From Anaerolineae bacterium (GTDB lineage: Bacteria > Chloroflexota > Anaerolineae > Anaerolineales > Villigracilaceae), in contig JAFLCE010000001.1 of the NCBI GenBank assembly GCA_017303655.1, forward strand, positions 1 to 64,000: a DNA stretch of 64,000 bases, in the 5' to 3' direction. Positions 52,477 to 61,086 of this stretch are shown one piece after another. A program made the position numbers and the translations under genes. The first letter of the stretch is position 1. Every line of letters begins with the position of its first letter. Under the pieces are notes generated by a model that saw nothing but the letters and a program-made list of their open reading frames with translations, was not told the DNA's origin and did no database searches.

Positions 52477-53538
52477 ATGGCAACAGTTCCAACTTTACCC
52501 GGTATCACATCCAAGGTTGTTGATACCCCCCGCTTGAAACAGCACGTGCTCTTCAGCGGACCCGAAAATGGCACGCCTGTTTTATTTGTACATGGGAATG
52601 CGTCTTCCGCTTCGTATTGGGAAGAGATCATGCTCAAGCTGCCCGCTGGCTTCCGCGGTATTGCACCCGACCTGCGCGGATATGGCGATACCGAAGATAA
52701 GTTGATCGATGCCACCCGTGGCATGGGTGATTGGATCGATGACATCGCCGCATTGCTCGATGCGCTCAAGATCGAAAAGACTCATGTGGTTGGTCACTCA
52801 ATGGGTGGGACGATTGTGTTCGGCTTAGTCGGCTCACTGAACGGACGTGTGTGGAGCGGAACTGTCATCAACCCCGGCTCGATCTACGGCTTCGGCGGCT
52901 CGAAGGATTTAGATGGCACACCCTGCTACGATGATTTTGCCGGTTCCGGCGGCGGCGTGGTTAATCCCGAATTCCCCAAGTTGATCGCTGCTGGCGACCG
53001 CTCCAGCGACAATCCGCAAGCCTCTCCGCGTGTGGTGATGAACAGCTTCTATTGGAAGCCGCCTTTCGTCCCTGCCCGTGAAGAAGATCTGCTCTCCTCG
53101 CTCATGACCGAGAAGATCGGCGAACAGAAATACCCCGGCGATTTTGTCCCTTCGGGCAACTGGCCCAATGTGGCGCCTGGCAAATTTGGTCCCATCAATG
53201 CGCTTTCGCCCAAGTATGTGGGTGACAGCGTGAAGAACTTCGTCGGTGCAGCAAACAAGCCCTTCATTCTTTGGGTACGAGGCGACTCGGACATGATCGT
53301 TTCGGACAGCTCATTCTTTGACTTCGGCACACTCGGCAAGTTGGGCTACGTCCCCGGTTGGCCCGGCGAGGATGTCTATCCTCCGCAGCCGATGGTTGGA
53401 CAGACCCGCAGCCTGCTCGAAAAATATACAGCTCAAGGCGGCTCCTTCGAAGAAGTCGTCATCGCCGATACGGGTCACACTCCCTACGTGGAGAAGCCTG
53501 AAGAATTTATTAAGGCGTTTGGGAAAGTGCTTAAGTAA
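52477..53538 (+). CDS. Alpha/beta hydrolase, 353 aa
   Basis: An alpha/beta-fold hydrolase with HGN oxyanion segment (VLFVHGNASSA), nucleophile Ser108 in GHSMGG, a likely acid in RGDSDMIV and a histidine in DTGHTPYVE. A roughly 110-residue cap region (GFGGSKDLDGTPCYDDFAG and on) makes it longer than the two other hydrolases of the cluster. No signal peptide is present, so it should act in the cytoplasm. AAAGGAG precedes the ATG. It probably hydrolyses an ester, thioester or ring product within this acyl-CoA pathway; the exact bond is unknown. Confidence 0.88.
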   Translation: MATVPTLPGITSKVVDTPRLKQHVLFSGPENGTPVLFVHGNASSASYWEEIMLKLPAGFRGIAPDLRGYGDTEDKLIDATRGMGDWIDDIAALLDALKIEKTHVVGHSMGGTIVFGLVGSLNGRVWSGTVINPGSIYGFGGSKDLDGTPCYDDFAGSGGGVVNPEFPKLIAAGDRSSDNPQASPRVVMNSFYWKPPFVPAREEDLLSSLMTEKIGEQKYPGDFVPSGNWPNVAPGKFGPINALSPKYVGDSVKNFVGAANKPFILWVRGDSDMIVSDSSFFDFGTLGKLGYVPGWPGEDVYPPQPMVGQTRSLLEKYTAQGGSFEEVVIADTGHTPYVEKPEEFIKAFGKVLK

Positions 53539-53547
53539 ATAGAGAAT

Positions 53548-53595
53548 GGGGAATAGTGAATAGTTTGTTGTTTCTGAAAAACTATTCACTATTCC
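53548..53595. repeat. 18-bp perfect inverted repeat before the thiolase gene
   Basis: 53548-53565 and 53578-53595, built from the word GAATAGTGAATAG, enclose a 12-base loop. AGGAGG for the thiolase follows at about 53613. Confidence 0.75.
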
Positions 53596-53623
53596 CTACT
53601 TACCGCTCTACTAAGGAGGCGTA

Positions 53624-54892
53624 ATGCCTAAAGTGAAATCCCTCCCGCGCGGGGTAGCGATGGTTGGCGCGGGGATGTCGAAGTTTGGTGCCTTTGCCGA
53701 GAAGAACTCACGTGATCTGTTCGTTGAGTCTTACAAGGCAATGACCAAGTCGGTGGATAAGGGCTTTGATCCGTCGACCATTGAAGCCATGTACGTTGGT
53801 AATTTTTCCAGTGACCAGTTCGAGCATCAGGCGCATCTCGCGCCTATTCTCGCGGACTCGGTCGGCTTGCTGCCGATTCCAGCCACGCGCGTGGAAGATG
53901 CCTGTGCTTCGGGCGGTGTGGCGTTGCGTCAGGGTGTGATGGCGATCGCCTCAGGCATGGCAGATGTTGTTCTCGTCGGCGGCGCGGAGAAGATGACTGC
54001 GCTTAACACGGCGGCTGTCACCGAAGCGTTGGCAACCGCAGCCGATGTTCCCTTTGAAATTCCCGCGGGCTTCACCTTCCCCGGCTTCTATGCCGCGATG
54101 GCGTCCGCGTATATGGCTCAGTACGGAATGAAGTCTGAGCATCTTATGAACGTGGCAATCAAGAATCATGATAATGCCGCGCTCAACCCGAACGCGCAAT
54201 TTGGTATGACCATTCAAACGTGGATGGAAGGGCGCGTCGCGGCTGCGCTGAAAAAGGGGAAGCCCGCCCCAACTTGGGCGAACATCTGGGATTTTCTCCA
54301 CGACGAATCAGGCAACCCGACCATTGCATATCCTTTGCGATTGTTCGATTGCTCACCTGTCTCTGACGGTGCTGCGGCAGTTCTGCTCGTAGCGGAAGAG
54401 ATTGCACATCAATTCACTGATCATCCGATTCGTATCATCGGCACGGCGCAGGCTTCGGGGTCAGCCTTGCATGACCGCCCGTCTCTGACTAGCATCCCTG
54501 CAGCGAAAGTAGCAGCGGCGAATGCTTATGAAATGGCTGGCGTGAGCGCGAAAGACATCCGCATTGCCGAAGTGCATGATTGCTTCACGATTGCCGAAGT
54601 CATTGCTAGTGAAGACCTCGGTTTCTTTGCGCAGGGTGAAGGTTTCAAAGCTGCCGAAGACGGCATGACCGCTCGCAACGGCGTGAAGCCCATCAATACC
54701 TCGGGCGGTTTGAAGGCTAAAGGACATCCCGTTGGTGCTTCCGGCGTGGCACAAGCTGTTGAAGTGTTCAAGCAGATGCGGGGGCAGGCAGAGGCGCGTC
54801 AGGTCGATGGCGATGTCTCACTGGCATTGACTCACAATGTCGGCGCGACCGGTTCCACTTGCACCGTCCACGTGTTCGAGCGGAGGAATTAA
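53624..54892 (+). CDS. Thiolase (SCP-x / archaeal acetyl-CoA acetyltransferase type)
   Basis: A 422-aa thiolase with the nucleophilic Cys94 in EDACASGGVA, the segment AEVHDCFTIAEV and the conserved glycine-rich GGLKAKGHPVGASG with its catalytic His. Its length and the HDCF element place it in the DUF35-partnered group (SCP-x, archaeal acetoacetyl-CoA thiolases), not the FadA group. The next gene, two bases after its stop, is exactly such a DUF35 protein, so the two should form a complex. It may cleave or form a C-C bond of a beta-ketoacyl-CoA. Confidence 0.93.
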   Translation: MPKVKSLPRGVAMVGAGMSKFGAFAEKNSRDLFVESYKAMTKSVDKGFDPSTIEAMYVGNFSSDQFEHQAHLAPILADSVGLLPIPATRVEDACASGGVALRQGVMAIASGMADVVLVGGAEKMTALNTAAVTEALATAADVPFEIPAGFTFPGFYAAMASAYMAQYGMKSEHLMNVAIKNHDNAALNPNAQFGMTIQTWMEGRVAAALKKGKPAPTWANIWDFLHDESGNPTIAYPLRLFDCSPVSDGAAAVLLVAEEIAHQFTDHPIRIIGTAQASGSALHDRPSLTSIPAAKVAAANAYEMAGVSAKDIRIAEVHDCFTIAEVIASEDLGFFAQGEGFKAAEDGMTARNGVKPINTSGGLKAKGHPVGASGVAQAVEVFKQMRGQAEARQVDGDVSLALTHNVGATGSTCTVHVFERRN

Positions 54893-54894
54893 TC

Positions 54895-55323
54895 ATGGCA
54901 GAAGTAACAACAATCCGCCCGTTCACTGCGGCGGCGTTCAATCAATATCTTGCCGAGCATAAATTGATGACCGTGAAATGCTCAAAGTGCGGCGGCGTGT
55001 ATGCCCCTCCGCGTGCGATTTGCCCGAAGTGCCATAGCGAAGAGATGGAATGGGTGGAAGCCAGCGGCAAGGGCAAGTTGGCGGGTTTTACCATCATTTA
55101 CAGCGGACCGACCTTCATGGTGGAGCAGGGCTTTGATAAAAAGAATCCGTATGTATCGGGAATTGTCGAGTTGGAAGAAGGGACATTCATCAGCGCCCGC
55201 ATCACAGATTTGGACATGTCCAAGCCTGCCGAGATTAAAGTGGGTACACCTCTCACGGTTGAATTTGTCGAATTCGGAGAAGGCGACGCCAAAAAGACTT
55301 ATTTGGCGTTCAAAACTTTGTAA
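54895..55323 (+). CDS. DUF35 zinc-ribbon / OB-fold protein, thiolase partner
   Basis: A 142-aa protein. An N-terminal helix and rubredoxin-like zinc ribbon (C29-S-K-C32, C43-P-K-C46) precede an OB-fold domain (GKLAGFTIIYSG, PYVSGIVELEEGTFISARI). DUF35 proteins bind CoA substrates and scaffold thiolase-fold enzymes, as in the archaeal thiolase-HMG-CoA synthase complex and bacterial steroid side-chain aldolases. GGAGG eight bases before ATG 54895 fixes the start; an upstream GTG-type frame lies within the thiolase gene. Confidence 0.93.
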   Translation: MAEVTTIRPFTAAAFNQYLAEHKLMTVKCSKCGGVYAPPRAICPKCHSEEMEWVEASGKGKLAGFTIIYSGPTFMVEQGFDKKNPYVSGIVELEEGTFISARITDLDMSKPAEIKVGTPLTVEFVEFGEGDAKKTYLAFKTL

Positions 55324-55376
55324 CTGGCGTGTAACAACAATACGTTAACCTAGCGTAACTACAGGATGTTCTGACT

Positions 55377-56174
55377 ATGCCTAAAGTCCATGCTAACGGC
55401 GTTGAACTCTACTACGAACTCCACGGTTCCGAGGCTGCCCCTCTGTTGGTTCTCAACAATGGCATCATCATGAACGCAACCACCAGTTGGGCGTTTCAGA
55501 CCAAGGCGTTAGCGCAACATTACCGCATCCTGCAATATGACTGTCGTGGACAGGGACAGTCGGAGCATCCTGTTGGTAAGTATTCTATGGAAATGCACGC
55601 GGATGATCTCGCAGCATTGCTTACCACTCTGAACATTGACAAAGCACATATCGCAGGCATCTCTTACGGTGGGGAAGTGGCGCAGGCATTCGGATTGAAA
55701 TATCCCAAGCGGACTCTCAGCCTGATCCTTGCCGACACTGTGAGTGAAGTGGGCGCCGAAACACGCATCATTGTCGACGGGTGGCTTGACTCTGCTCGAG
55801 CGGCAGATTCCAACGCCTTTTTCAATGCCACCGTCCCGTGGAATTTTTCGCCCGCGTTCATCGCTGCCAACCCCGCCTTGCTCGCGGATGCAAAAGGACG
55901 CTACGCTCTTCTAGATTATCCAGCCGTCGTCCGCTTGTGCGAAAGTTTTCTCGATGTGAACTTCACTGCACGCTTGGGCGAACTCAAATGCCCAACCTGC
56001 ATCATCGTCGGCTCGCTGGATATTTTGAAAGGTCCAACGTACGCGGCGATCTTGAAAGCGGGCATCCCGCATGCAGAGATGCATATTTTGCAGGGAGCGG
56101 GTCACGCCTCCTGTTGGGAACGACCACAAGAATTCAATTCAGCCATTTTGGGATTTTTGGCTAAATGTTTGTAA
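55377..56174 (+). CDS. Alpha/beta hydrolase, 265 aa
   Basis: An alpha/beta hydrolase like 3-oxoadipate enol-lactone hydrolases (PcaD) and related esterases. It begins PKVHANGVELYYELHG; the nucleophile is Ser in AGISYGGEV, acid in VGSLDILKG and His in GAGHASCWE. It is close in plan to the hydrolase at 58716-59519, which may be a paralogue. The oxyanion HG is replaced by NNGIIM, seen in some PcaD-like proteins. The 53-base gap before it holds ACAGGATG near the start. Confidence 0.88.
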   Translation: MPKVHANGVELYYELHGSEAAPLLVLNNGIIMNATTSWAFQTKALAQHYRILQYDCRGQGQSEHPVGKYSMEMHADDLAALLTTLNIDKAHIAGISYGGEVAQAFGLKYPKRTLSLILADTVSEVGAETRIIVDGWLDSARAADSNAFFNATVPWNFSPAFIAANPALLADAKGRYALLDYPAVVRLCESFLDVNFTARLGELKCPTCIIVGSLDILKGPTYAAILKAGIPHAEMHILQGAGHASCWERPQEFNSAILGFLAKCL

Positions 56175-56177
56175 TCA

Positions 56178-56209
56178 CGACTTTAGTCGTGGCAAGGCGA
56201 CTAAAGTCG
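56178..56209. repeat. Inverted repeat before the SDR gene
   Basis: CGACTTTAGTCG and its complement CGACTAAAGTCG with an 8-base loop. Each arm is itself nearly palindromic. It begins four bases after the hydrolase stop. Confidence 0.7.
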
Positions 56210-56237
56210 CCACTACTCTATAAAAAGGATTACCACC

Positions 56238-57002
56238 ATGCGCATGAAAGATAAAGTAGTGCTCGTTACCGGCGGCGCGGCAGGAATTGGCAAAGCCACT
56301 GCCCTGCGTTTCGCCGAAGAAGGTGCGAAAGTTGTCATTTGTGATGTGAACGAAGCCGTCGGGCAGGAAACCCTCAAACTTCTTGGTGAAGGCGCGTCCT
56401 TCTACAAGGTCAACGTAACCAGCCGCGAAGACGTTCAGAAGTGGGTCGACGATGTCGTTGCCAAGTATGGTCGCATTGATGTGATCGTTAGCAACGCAGG
56501 CGTTTTGCGTGATGGACAGTTGGTGAAGGTAAAGGAAGGCAATTTGGTCGGACAAATGTCCGAACCTGATTTCGACCTCGTCATCTCTGTCAACTTGAAG
56601 GGCGTGTTCAATTGCGCTCAAGCAGTTGCACCCATAATGGCAAAGCAAGGCGGCGGTGTAATTCTCAATGCCTCCTCTGTTGTTGGTCTCGATGCAAACT
56701 TCGGACAGACCAACTACGTCGCAACAAAATTCGGTGTCATCGGCATGACCAAAGTGTGGGCGCGCGAACTTGGAAAATTCAACATCCGCGTCAATGCTGT
56801 GGCTCCTGGCTTCACCGCCACCGAAATGGTCACCGCCATGCCCGAGAAAGTTTTGGACGGCATGAAGTCTCACACTCCGCTCGGACGTTTGGGCGAGCCG
56901 CGCGACATTGCCAACGCCTATCTCTTCCTCGCTTCCGATGATGCCTCGTTCATTACAGGTGAAGTCCTGCGCGTTGATGGCGGAATCGTTGTAGGAACAT
57001 AA
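56238..57002 (+). CDS. Short-chain dehydrogenase/reductase (FabG-like)
   Basis: A 254-aa classical SDR. It has the cofactor loop TGGAAGIGKA (residues ~11-20), the acidic residue CDVNE after strand 2 that usually favours NAD, NAG in VSNAGV, catalytic Ser in NASSVVG and the Y-V-A-T-K pair. The C-terminal FITGEVLRVDGGIV is standard. It probably reduces or oxidises a 3-hydroxy/3-oxoacyl-CoA in this cluster. AAGGAT precedes ATG 56238; the ATG two codons later is also possible. Confidence 0.93.
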   Translation: MRMKDKVVLVTGGAAGIGKATALRFAEEGAKVVICDVNEAVGQETLKLLGEGASFYKVNVTSREDVQKWVDDVVAKYGRIDVIVSNAGVLRDGQLVKVKEGNLVGQMSEPDFDLVISVNLKGVFNCAQAVAPIMAKQGGGVILNASSVVGLDANFGQTNYVATKFGVIGMTKVWARELGKFNIRVNAVAPGFTATEMVTAMPEKVLDGMKSHTPLGRLGEPRDIANAYLFLASDDASFITGEVLRVDGGIVVGT

Positions 57003-57021
57003 ATAAAGTTTCAAGTGTCAC

Positions 57022-57120
57022 GTGTCAGGTACCAAGTTGTGTATCTGGCACGTGATTTTTTCTCTAGATATCTCACCTGGAACTTGACACCTGGAACTTG
57101 ACACCTGGAACCTGACACCT
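57022..57120. repeat. Tandem 14-bp repeats plus inverted repeat before the second ligase
   Basis: CACCTGGAACTTGA occurs at 57074-57087 and 57088-57101, then CACCTGGAACCTGA at 57102-57115. The upstream GTGTCAGGTACC (57022-57033) is complementary to 57107-57118 with one mismatch, so the array can fold back on itself. Confidence 0.75.
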
Positions 57121-57125
57121 TCATC

Positions 57126-58649
57126 ATGAATTCTGCCGACATCCTCACCAAACGAGCACTGCTGACTCCGGACCGCGAAGCCATGATCGAACTCGCGAGC
57201 GGAGTCCACTACACCTATGTGGAATTGAATCAGCGTGCCAATCGCGCCGCGAATTTTCTGTGTGAGACATATAACGTGCAAAAAGGTGACCGTGTCTCCA
57301 TTCTGGCGCATAACAGCATTGCCTATGTGGATCTGTTGTTCGGTCTGGCAAAACTCGGTGCAATCCTTGCTCCATTGAATTGGCGGCTGACCTCGCGTGA
57401 GTTGACGTATATCGTCAATGACTGTCAACCCAAGGTGTTGATCGTAGGTCCTGAATTTGTCTCGGTCTTTAACGAGATGAAGGACTCCATCAAGGTGGAA
57501 CATCTCATCTCGCTGGAAGGCGCAGACGTTTCAGGCGAAGCATATGAGCAGTTACTGAATCAAGCCTCGGTACAAGAACCGAAGCCCATTGATATTTCAG
57601 GCGATGACGCTGTTTGCATTCTGTATACCTCTGGCACAACCGGTCGCCCCAAAGGTGCGGTTCTTCCTCATCGACAAGTGGTCTGGAATTCCATCAACAC
57701 TATCGTCTCATGGGGCTTGAACGAGGAAGATATTTCTCCGATCCTCACGCCGATGTTCCACTCGGGCGGGTTGTTTGTTTTTCTTGTTCCGCTTTTTCAC
57801 ATCGGCGGAAAACTTTTACTCGGACGCACCTTCGACCCTGATGCTTCACTGAAGTTGATCGTCGAAGAAAAATGCACGGTCATCCTTGGTGTACCAACTT
57901 TGTTCCAAGTGTGGATGAATTCTTCTCAATTCGAGAATGCAGATTTCAGCCACGTTCGTTTCTTTATCAGCGGCGGTGCGCCGTGTCCACCTTCATTGAT
58001 CCAGGCATGGAGCGAGAAAAAAAGCATTGTCATGCGCCAGGGCTACGGTCTGACCGAAGTCGGCGTAAACTGCTTCTCAATGACCGATGAAGATGCATTG
58101 AGAAAACTTGGCTCGGTGGGGAAGCCCATTTTCCACAGTGATATGCGTTTGGTGGATGCGGATTGCAAAGATGTACCCGTTGGCTCAACGGGCGAACTCA
58201 TTATCAAAGGCGACCATGTCTGTGTAGGCTACTGGAACAATGAAAAAGCCACAAAACAGTCGCTCAAAGATGGTTGGTTCCACACTGGTGACATGGCGCG
58301 CATGGATGAAGAAGGTTACTTCTACATCGCCGGTCGTTTCAAAGACATGATCATTAGCGGCGGCGAGAACGTCTATGCCGCCGAGGTGGAAGCGCTTTTC
58401 CGTGAACATCCTGCCGTTGCGGATGCAGCATTGATCGGTCAGCCGGATGAAAAATGGGGTGAGGTTGGCGTGATGATCGTGGTGTGCAAGCCGGGTCAAA
58501 CCGTCAGCGCGGATGCATTACTGAAATTCTGTGCGGGACATTTGGCGAAGTACAAGCTCCCGAAGCGGATCGAGTTTATGGATGCTTTGCCGTATTCACC
58601 GTATGGAAAAGTGATCAAAGCTGAGTTGAAGGCGAAGTTTATAAAGTGA
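57126..58649 (+). CDS. Acyl-CoA ligase (AMP-forming), second copy
   Basis: A 507-aa ANL ligase with a fully canonical ATP loop YTSGTTGRPKGAVL, MRQGYGLTEVG, GWFHTGDMARMDEEGYFYI, GRFKDMIISGGENVYAAEVE and the C-terminal SPYGKVIKAEL lysine. It resembles the ligase at 50943-52475 in length and layout; two ligases suggest two acid substrates or two steps. No good SD is seen because the repeat array runs up to the ATG; translation may depend on the CCTTCATC context or on coupling. Confidence 0.94.
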   Translation: MNSADILTKRALLTPDREAMIELASGVHYTYVELNQRANRAANFLCETYNVQKGDRVSILAHNSIAYVDLLFGLAKLGAILAPLNWRLTSRELTYIVNDCQPKVLIVGPEFVSVFNEMKDSIKVEHLISLEGADVSGEAYEQLLNQASVQEPKPIDISGDDAVCILYTSGTTGRPKGAVLPHRQVVWNSINTIVSWGLNEEDISPILTPMFHSGGLFVFLVPLFHIGGKLLLGRTFDPDASLKLIVEEKCTVILGVPTLFQVWMNSSQFENADFSHVRFFISGGAPCPPSLIQAWSEKKSIVMRQGYGLTEVGVNCFSMTDEDALRKLGSVGKPIFHSDMRLVDADCKDVPVGSTGELIIKGDHVCVGYWNNEKATKQSLKDGWFHTGDMARMDEEGYFYIAGRFKDMIISGGENVYAAEVEALFREHPAVADAALIGQPDEKWGEVGVMIVVCKPGQTVSADALLKFCAGHLAKYKLPKRIEFMDALPYSPYGKVIKAELKAKFIK

Positions 58650-58650
58650 T

Positions 58651-58700
58651 GAAAGAAAAAAGACGAAAGAATTTGGTTTCTTTCTTCTTACATCTTTCGT
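58651..58700. repeat. Imperfect inverted repeat between ligase and hydrolase
   Basis: GAAAGA-rich left arm (58651-58671) and TTTCTTCT-rich right arm (58677-58700). It shares AAAGACGAAAGAA with the element at 50878-50922, so the two belong to one repeat family. Confidence 0.6.
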
Positions 58701-58715
58701 TGAACGGAGAATTTC

Positions 58716-59519
58716 ATGCCGAAAATTAAAACCAACAACATCGAACTCTATTACGAAGTCCACGGCGAGGGCAAGCCTCTTGTCTTGATCTCCGGTCTTG
58801 GGTATTCGAGTTGGCAATGGCACAAGATGATTCCGCTGTTAGCTGAGCATTTCCAAGTCATCACGTTTGATAATCGCGGAGTCGGGCAGAGCGATAAGCC
58901 TGTGGGTCCATACGCAGCACAGATGCTGGCGCAAGACACGGTGGGTCTGCTCGATGCGCTAAAAATTGAAAAAGCGATTATCGCCGGTCATTCGATGGGC
59001 GGGTTCATTGCTCAAGCCATGGCTCTTGATTTTCCACAGAGAGTAGAAAAACTCATTCTATGTTCGACCAACTTTGGGGGACCGAACCATGTCCCGGTCA
59101 CGTCTGAGGCGATGAAAGTCCTCACGGATGTTTCCAGCGATGCGCTCACTCGTTTTAAAAATGGATTAGCCGTTAGCACGGCTCCGGGTTGGTCGGAAAA
59201 AAATCCAGAGATGATTGAAGAATGGGTCAAGTGGCGCATTGCAAATCCAATTGAACTTGCGCCGTATCAAGCGCAGATGGCGATCGGATTAAGTCTGATG
59301 CCTGAAGCCGCCGCCTTTGAAAATAAACTGCCGCGCCTCAACGTCCCGACCTTGATCTTGTTCGGCGCACACGACAAAGTGGTGCCACCCGCCAACGCGG
59401 ACTTGCTCTCGAAAAAAATTGCAGGCAGCACTGTATTGATTTTCCCCGATGCGGGGCATTTCTTCCCCATTGAAATTGCGGAAGCCGCCTCGCACGCGAT
59501 CACGGATTTTGCAGCATAA
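58716..59519 (+). CDS. Alpha/beta hydrolase, 267 aa
   Basis: An alpha/beta hydrolase with start IELYYEVHGEGKPLVLISG, Ser in AGHSMGGFIAQ, acid in FGAHDKVVP and His in DAGHFFPIE. The type is that of PcaD-like lactonases, esterases and MhpC-like hydrolases. ACGGAG precedes the ATG. It is the last enzyme gene before the ABC transporter and is similar in plan to the product of 55377-56174. Confidence 0.9.
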   Translation: MPKIKTNNIELYYEVHGEGKPLVLISGLGYSSWQWHKMIPLLAEHFQVITFDNRGVGQSDKPVGPYAAQMLAQDTVGLLDALKIEKAIIAGHSMGGFIAQAMALDFPQRVEKLILCSTNFGGPNHVPVTSEAMKVLTDVSSDALTRFKNGLAVSTAPGWSEKNPEMIEEWVKWRIANPIELAPYQAQMAIGLSLMPEAAAFENKLPRLNVPTLILFGAHDKVVPPANADLLSKKIAGSTVLIFPDAGHFFPIEIAEAASHAITDFAA

Positions 59520-59572
59520 GAGGCGTTCTCTTGTGCTGATAATCGAACCATAATTCAAAGGAGAAGAATAAA

Positions 59573-60955
59573 ATGAAAGTTTTACGCACGCTCGCTTTCT
59601 TGCTTGTAGCCACCTCGCTCGTTTTGGCTGCTTGCGCCCCCGCCGCGACAGAAGTTCCCGTCGAAGCAACCGAAGCCCCCGCGACTGAAGAAGCCGCAAC
59701 CGAGGCTCCTGCTGCAACGGAAGAACCTGCTGCTGGTTTGACCTGCGCTGAGCCGATCAAGGTCGGTCTCATTACCGATGCTTCCGGCGCGCTTGCCATC
59801 TACGGCGCTCACATCCTGCGTTCCTTCATGCTTGGCATGGAATATGCCACCGGCGCGCCTGGCTCCGCGGGTGAGAAGTTCGACTTCACTCAGACTCAGG
59901 AAAACACCTTTAAGATCGATAACTGCGAAATTCAGGTCTTCGTTCGCGATGATGGCAGCAATGCTGAGAACACTGCCACCGTTGCCCGCGAGTTGATCGA
60001 CGTTGAAGGCGTGAACATCCTTGTTGGTACCGTTTCCTCCGGCGCCACCGCCACCCTTCAGGGCATTGCTCTCGAAAGTGGCATCCCGCTCATTGTGGCT
60101 CCTGCCGCGGCGAACGACATCACCGGTGTGAATTTCAACGAATACACCTTCCGCACTAGTCGCAACAACTATCAGGACGCGATGAACGAATGTATCGCGC
60201 TCACCCAGCAGTACAAGACCTTCGTCCAGATCGCGCCTGACTATGCCTTCGGACAAGGTTCCGCCGCTGCCTTCCGCGATGCCTGTACCCTCGAAGGTGC
60301 TGAATTTGTCGCTGACGATATCTTCGCCCCGTTGGACACCACCGACTTCACCCCATACATGGATCAGATCGCCAACTCCGGCGCAGAAGCTTACATTGTG
60401 ACCTGGGCTGGCTCCGGCTTCGTCTCTTTGGTGCAGGCTGCCAAAGATCAGGGCGTGACCGAATCGATGGCACTCGGTGCAACCTTCATCGACAACGTCC
60501 TCATGCCGACCTTCTTCGCGAATGCGGTTGGCACCACTGCGGGCATTCTGTATCACTACAGTGCTCCACAGAATGACATCAACGCCTGGCTGGTGGAGAA
60601 CACCAAGGCTCGTTATGGTGTTAACCCCGACCTCTTCGATGCTGATGGCATGAACGCCGCCATCTTCGCTGTGGAAGCCATCAAAGCTACCAACGGCGAT
60701 GTGAGTGGTGAAGCGCTCAAGACTGCCATGGAAGGCATGGAATTCGAAGGTCCCAAGGGCACCATCTACATCCGCCCTGAAGATCATGTTGCCATTCAGG
60801 ATATGTACATCCTCAAACTCGTCAACGTGACCGACCCCGAAGCCGCTTTCTACGAATACGTCGACACCTCCCGCCCCGAACCCCCTTGCTTGCTCCCCGA
60901 AGCTCTGAAGGATCGCTGCGGTGGTCTGCCTTACGGCAACCTGAGCGGACAGTAA
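59573..60955 (+). CDS. livK: LivK-type ABC substrate-binding lipoprotein
   Basis: A 460-aa lipoprotein with lipobox LAAC (~residue 21) and a long Glu/Ala/Pro/Thr tether (EATEAPATEEAATEAPAATE) before a type 1 binding domain (KVGLITDASGALAIYG; VEGVNILVGTVSSGATATL; PDYAFGQGSAAAF). It belongs to the HAAT branch, which binds amino acids, aromatic acids, urea and other small acids. Beside CoA ligases it more likely serves an organic acid than leucine, but this is inference. AAAGGAG precedes the ATG. A strong intergenic hairpin follows. Confidence 0.94.
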   Translation: MKVLRTLAFLLVATSLVLAACAPAATEVPVEATEAPATEEAATEAPAATEEPAAGLTCAEPIKVGLITDASGALAIYGAHILRSFMLGMEYATGAPGSAGEKFDFTQTQENTFKIDNCEIQVFVRDDGSNAENTATVARELIDVEGVNILVGTVSSGATATLQGIALESGIPLIVAPAAANDITGVNFNEYTFRTSRNNYQDAMNECIALTQQYKTFVQIAPDYAFGQGSAAAFRDACTLEGAEFVADDIFAPLDTTDFTPYMDQIANSGAEAYIVTWAGSGFVSLVQAAKDQGVTESMALGATFIDNVLMPTFFANAVGTTAGILYHYSAPQNDINAWLVENTKARYGVNPDLFDADGMNAAIFAVEAIKATNGDVSGEALKTAMEGMEFEGPKGTIYIRPEDHVAIQDMYILKLVNVTDPEAAFYEYVDTSRPEPPCLLPEALKDRCGGLPYGNLSGQ

Positions 60956-60969
60956 TTTAGTACTACAAT

Positions 60970-61003
60970 GAGTGACTGGGATTCGTAAAAGTTTCAGTCA
61001 CTC
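60970..61003 (+). terminator. Hairpin after livK
   Basis: GAGTGACTG and CAGTCACTC pair over 9 bp, 14 bases after the livK stop. It probably gives partial termination or 3'-end protection so that the binding protein is made in excess. Confidence 0.5.
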
Positions 61004-61009
61004 AATTTC

Positions 61010-61070
61010 GACCGCTGACCGCGGACAGCAGACTGTGATTTCAGTGGTCTGTCGTCTGCGGTCAACGGTC
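61010..61070. repeat. 24-bp imperfect inverted repeat before livG
   Basis: 61010-61033 pairs with 61047-61070 at 20 of 24 positions. The arms use the repeated word GACCGC(T/G)GAC. It ends 16 bases before the livG start. Confidence 0.7.
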
Positions 61071-61086
61071 ACATCTGGAAGGCTTT

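Noticed and set aside
49876..55323. Archaeal-style mevalonate entry complex (HMG-CoA synthase, thiolase, DUF35)
   Set aside because: The first protein aligns better with FabH than with HMG-CoA synthase and lacks the catalytic His; ligase and hydrolase genes interrupt the set. Not fully excluded.
49876..57002. OleABCD long-chain olefin pathway (FabH-like, hydrolase, ligase, SDR)
   Set aside because: The KAS III-like protein lacks the OleA His/Asn, the ligase is about 510 aa rather than the longer OleC, and the SDR is a short FabG type, not the extended OleD type.
59582..60787. A 401-codon open frame opposite livK
   Set aside because: It is antisense to a clear binding protein, low in complexity (many Gly, Val, Asp, His), and has no family features. 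It arises from the codon bias of livK.
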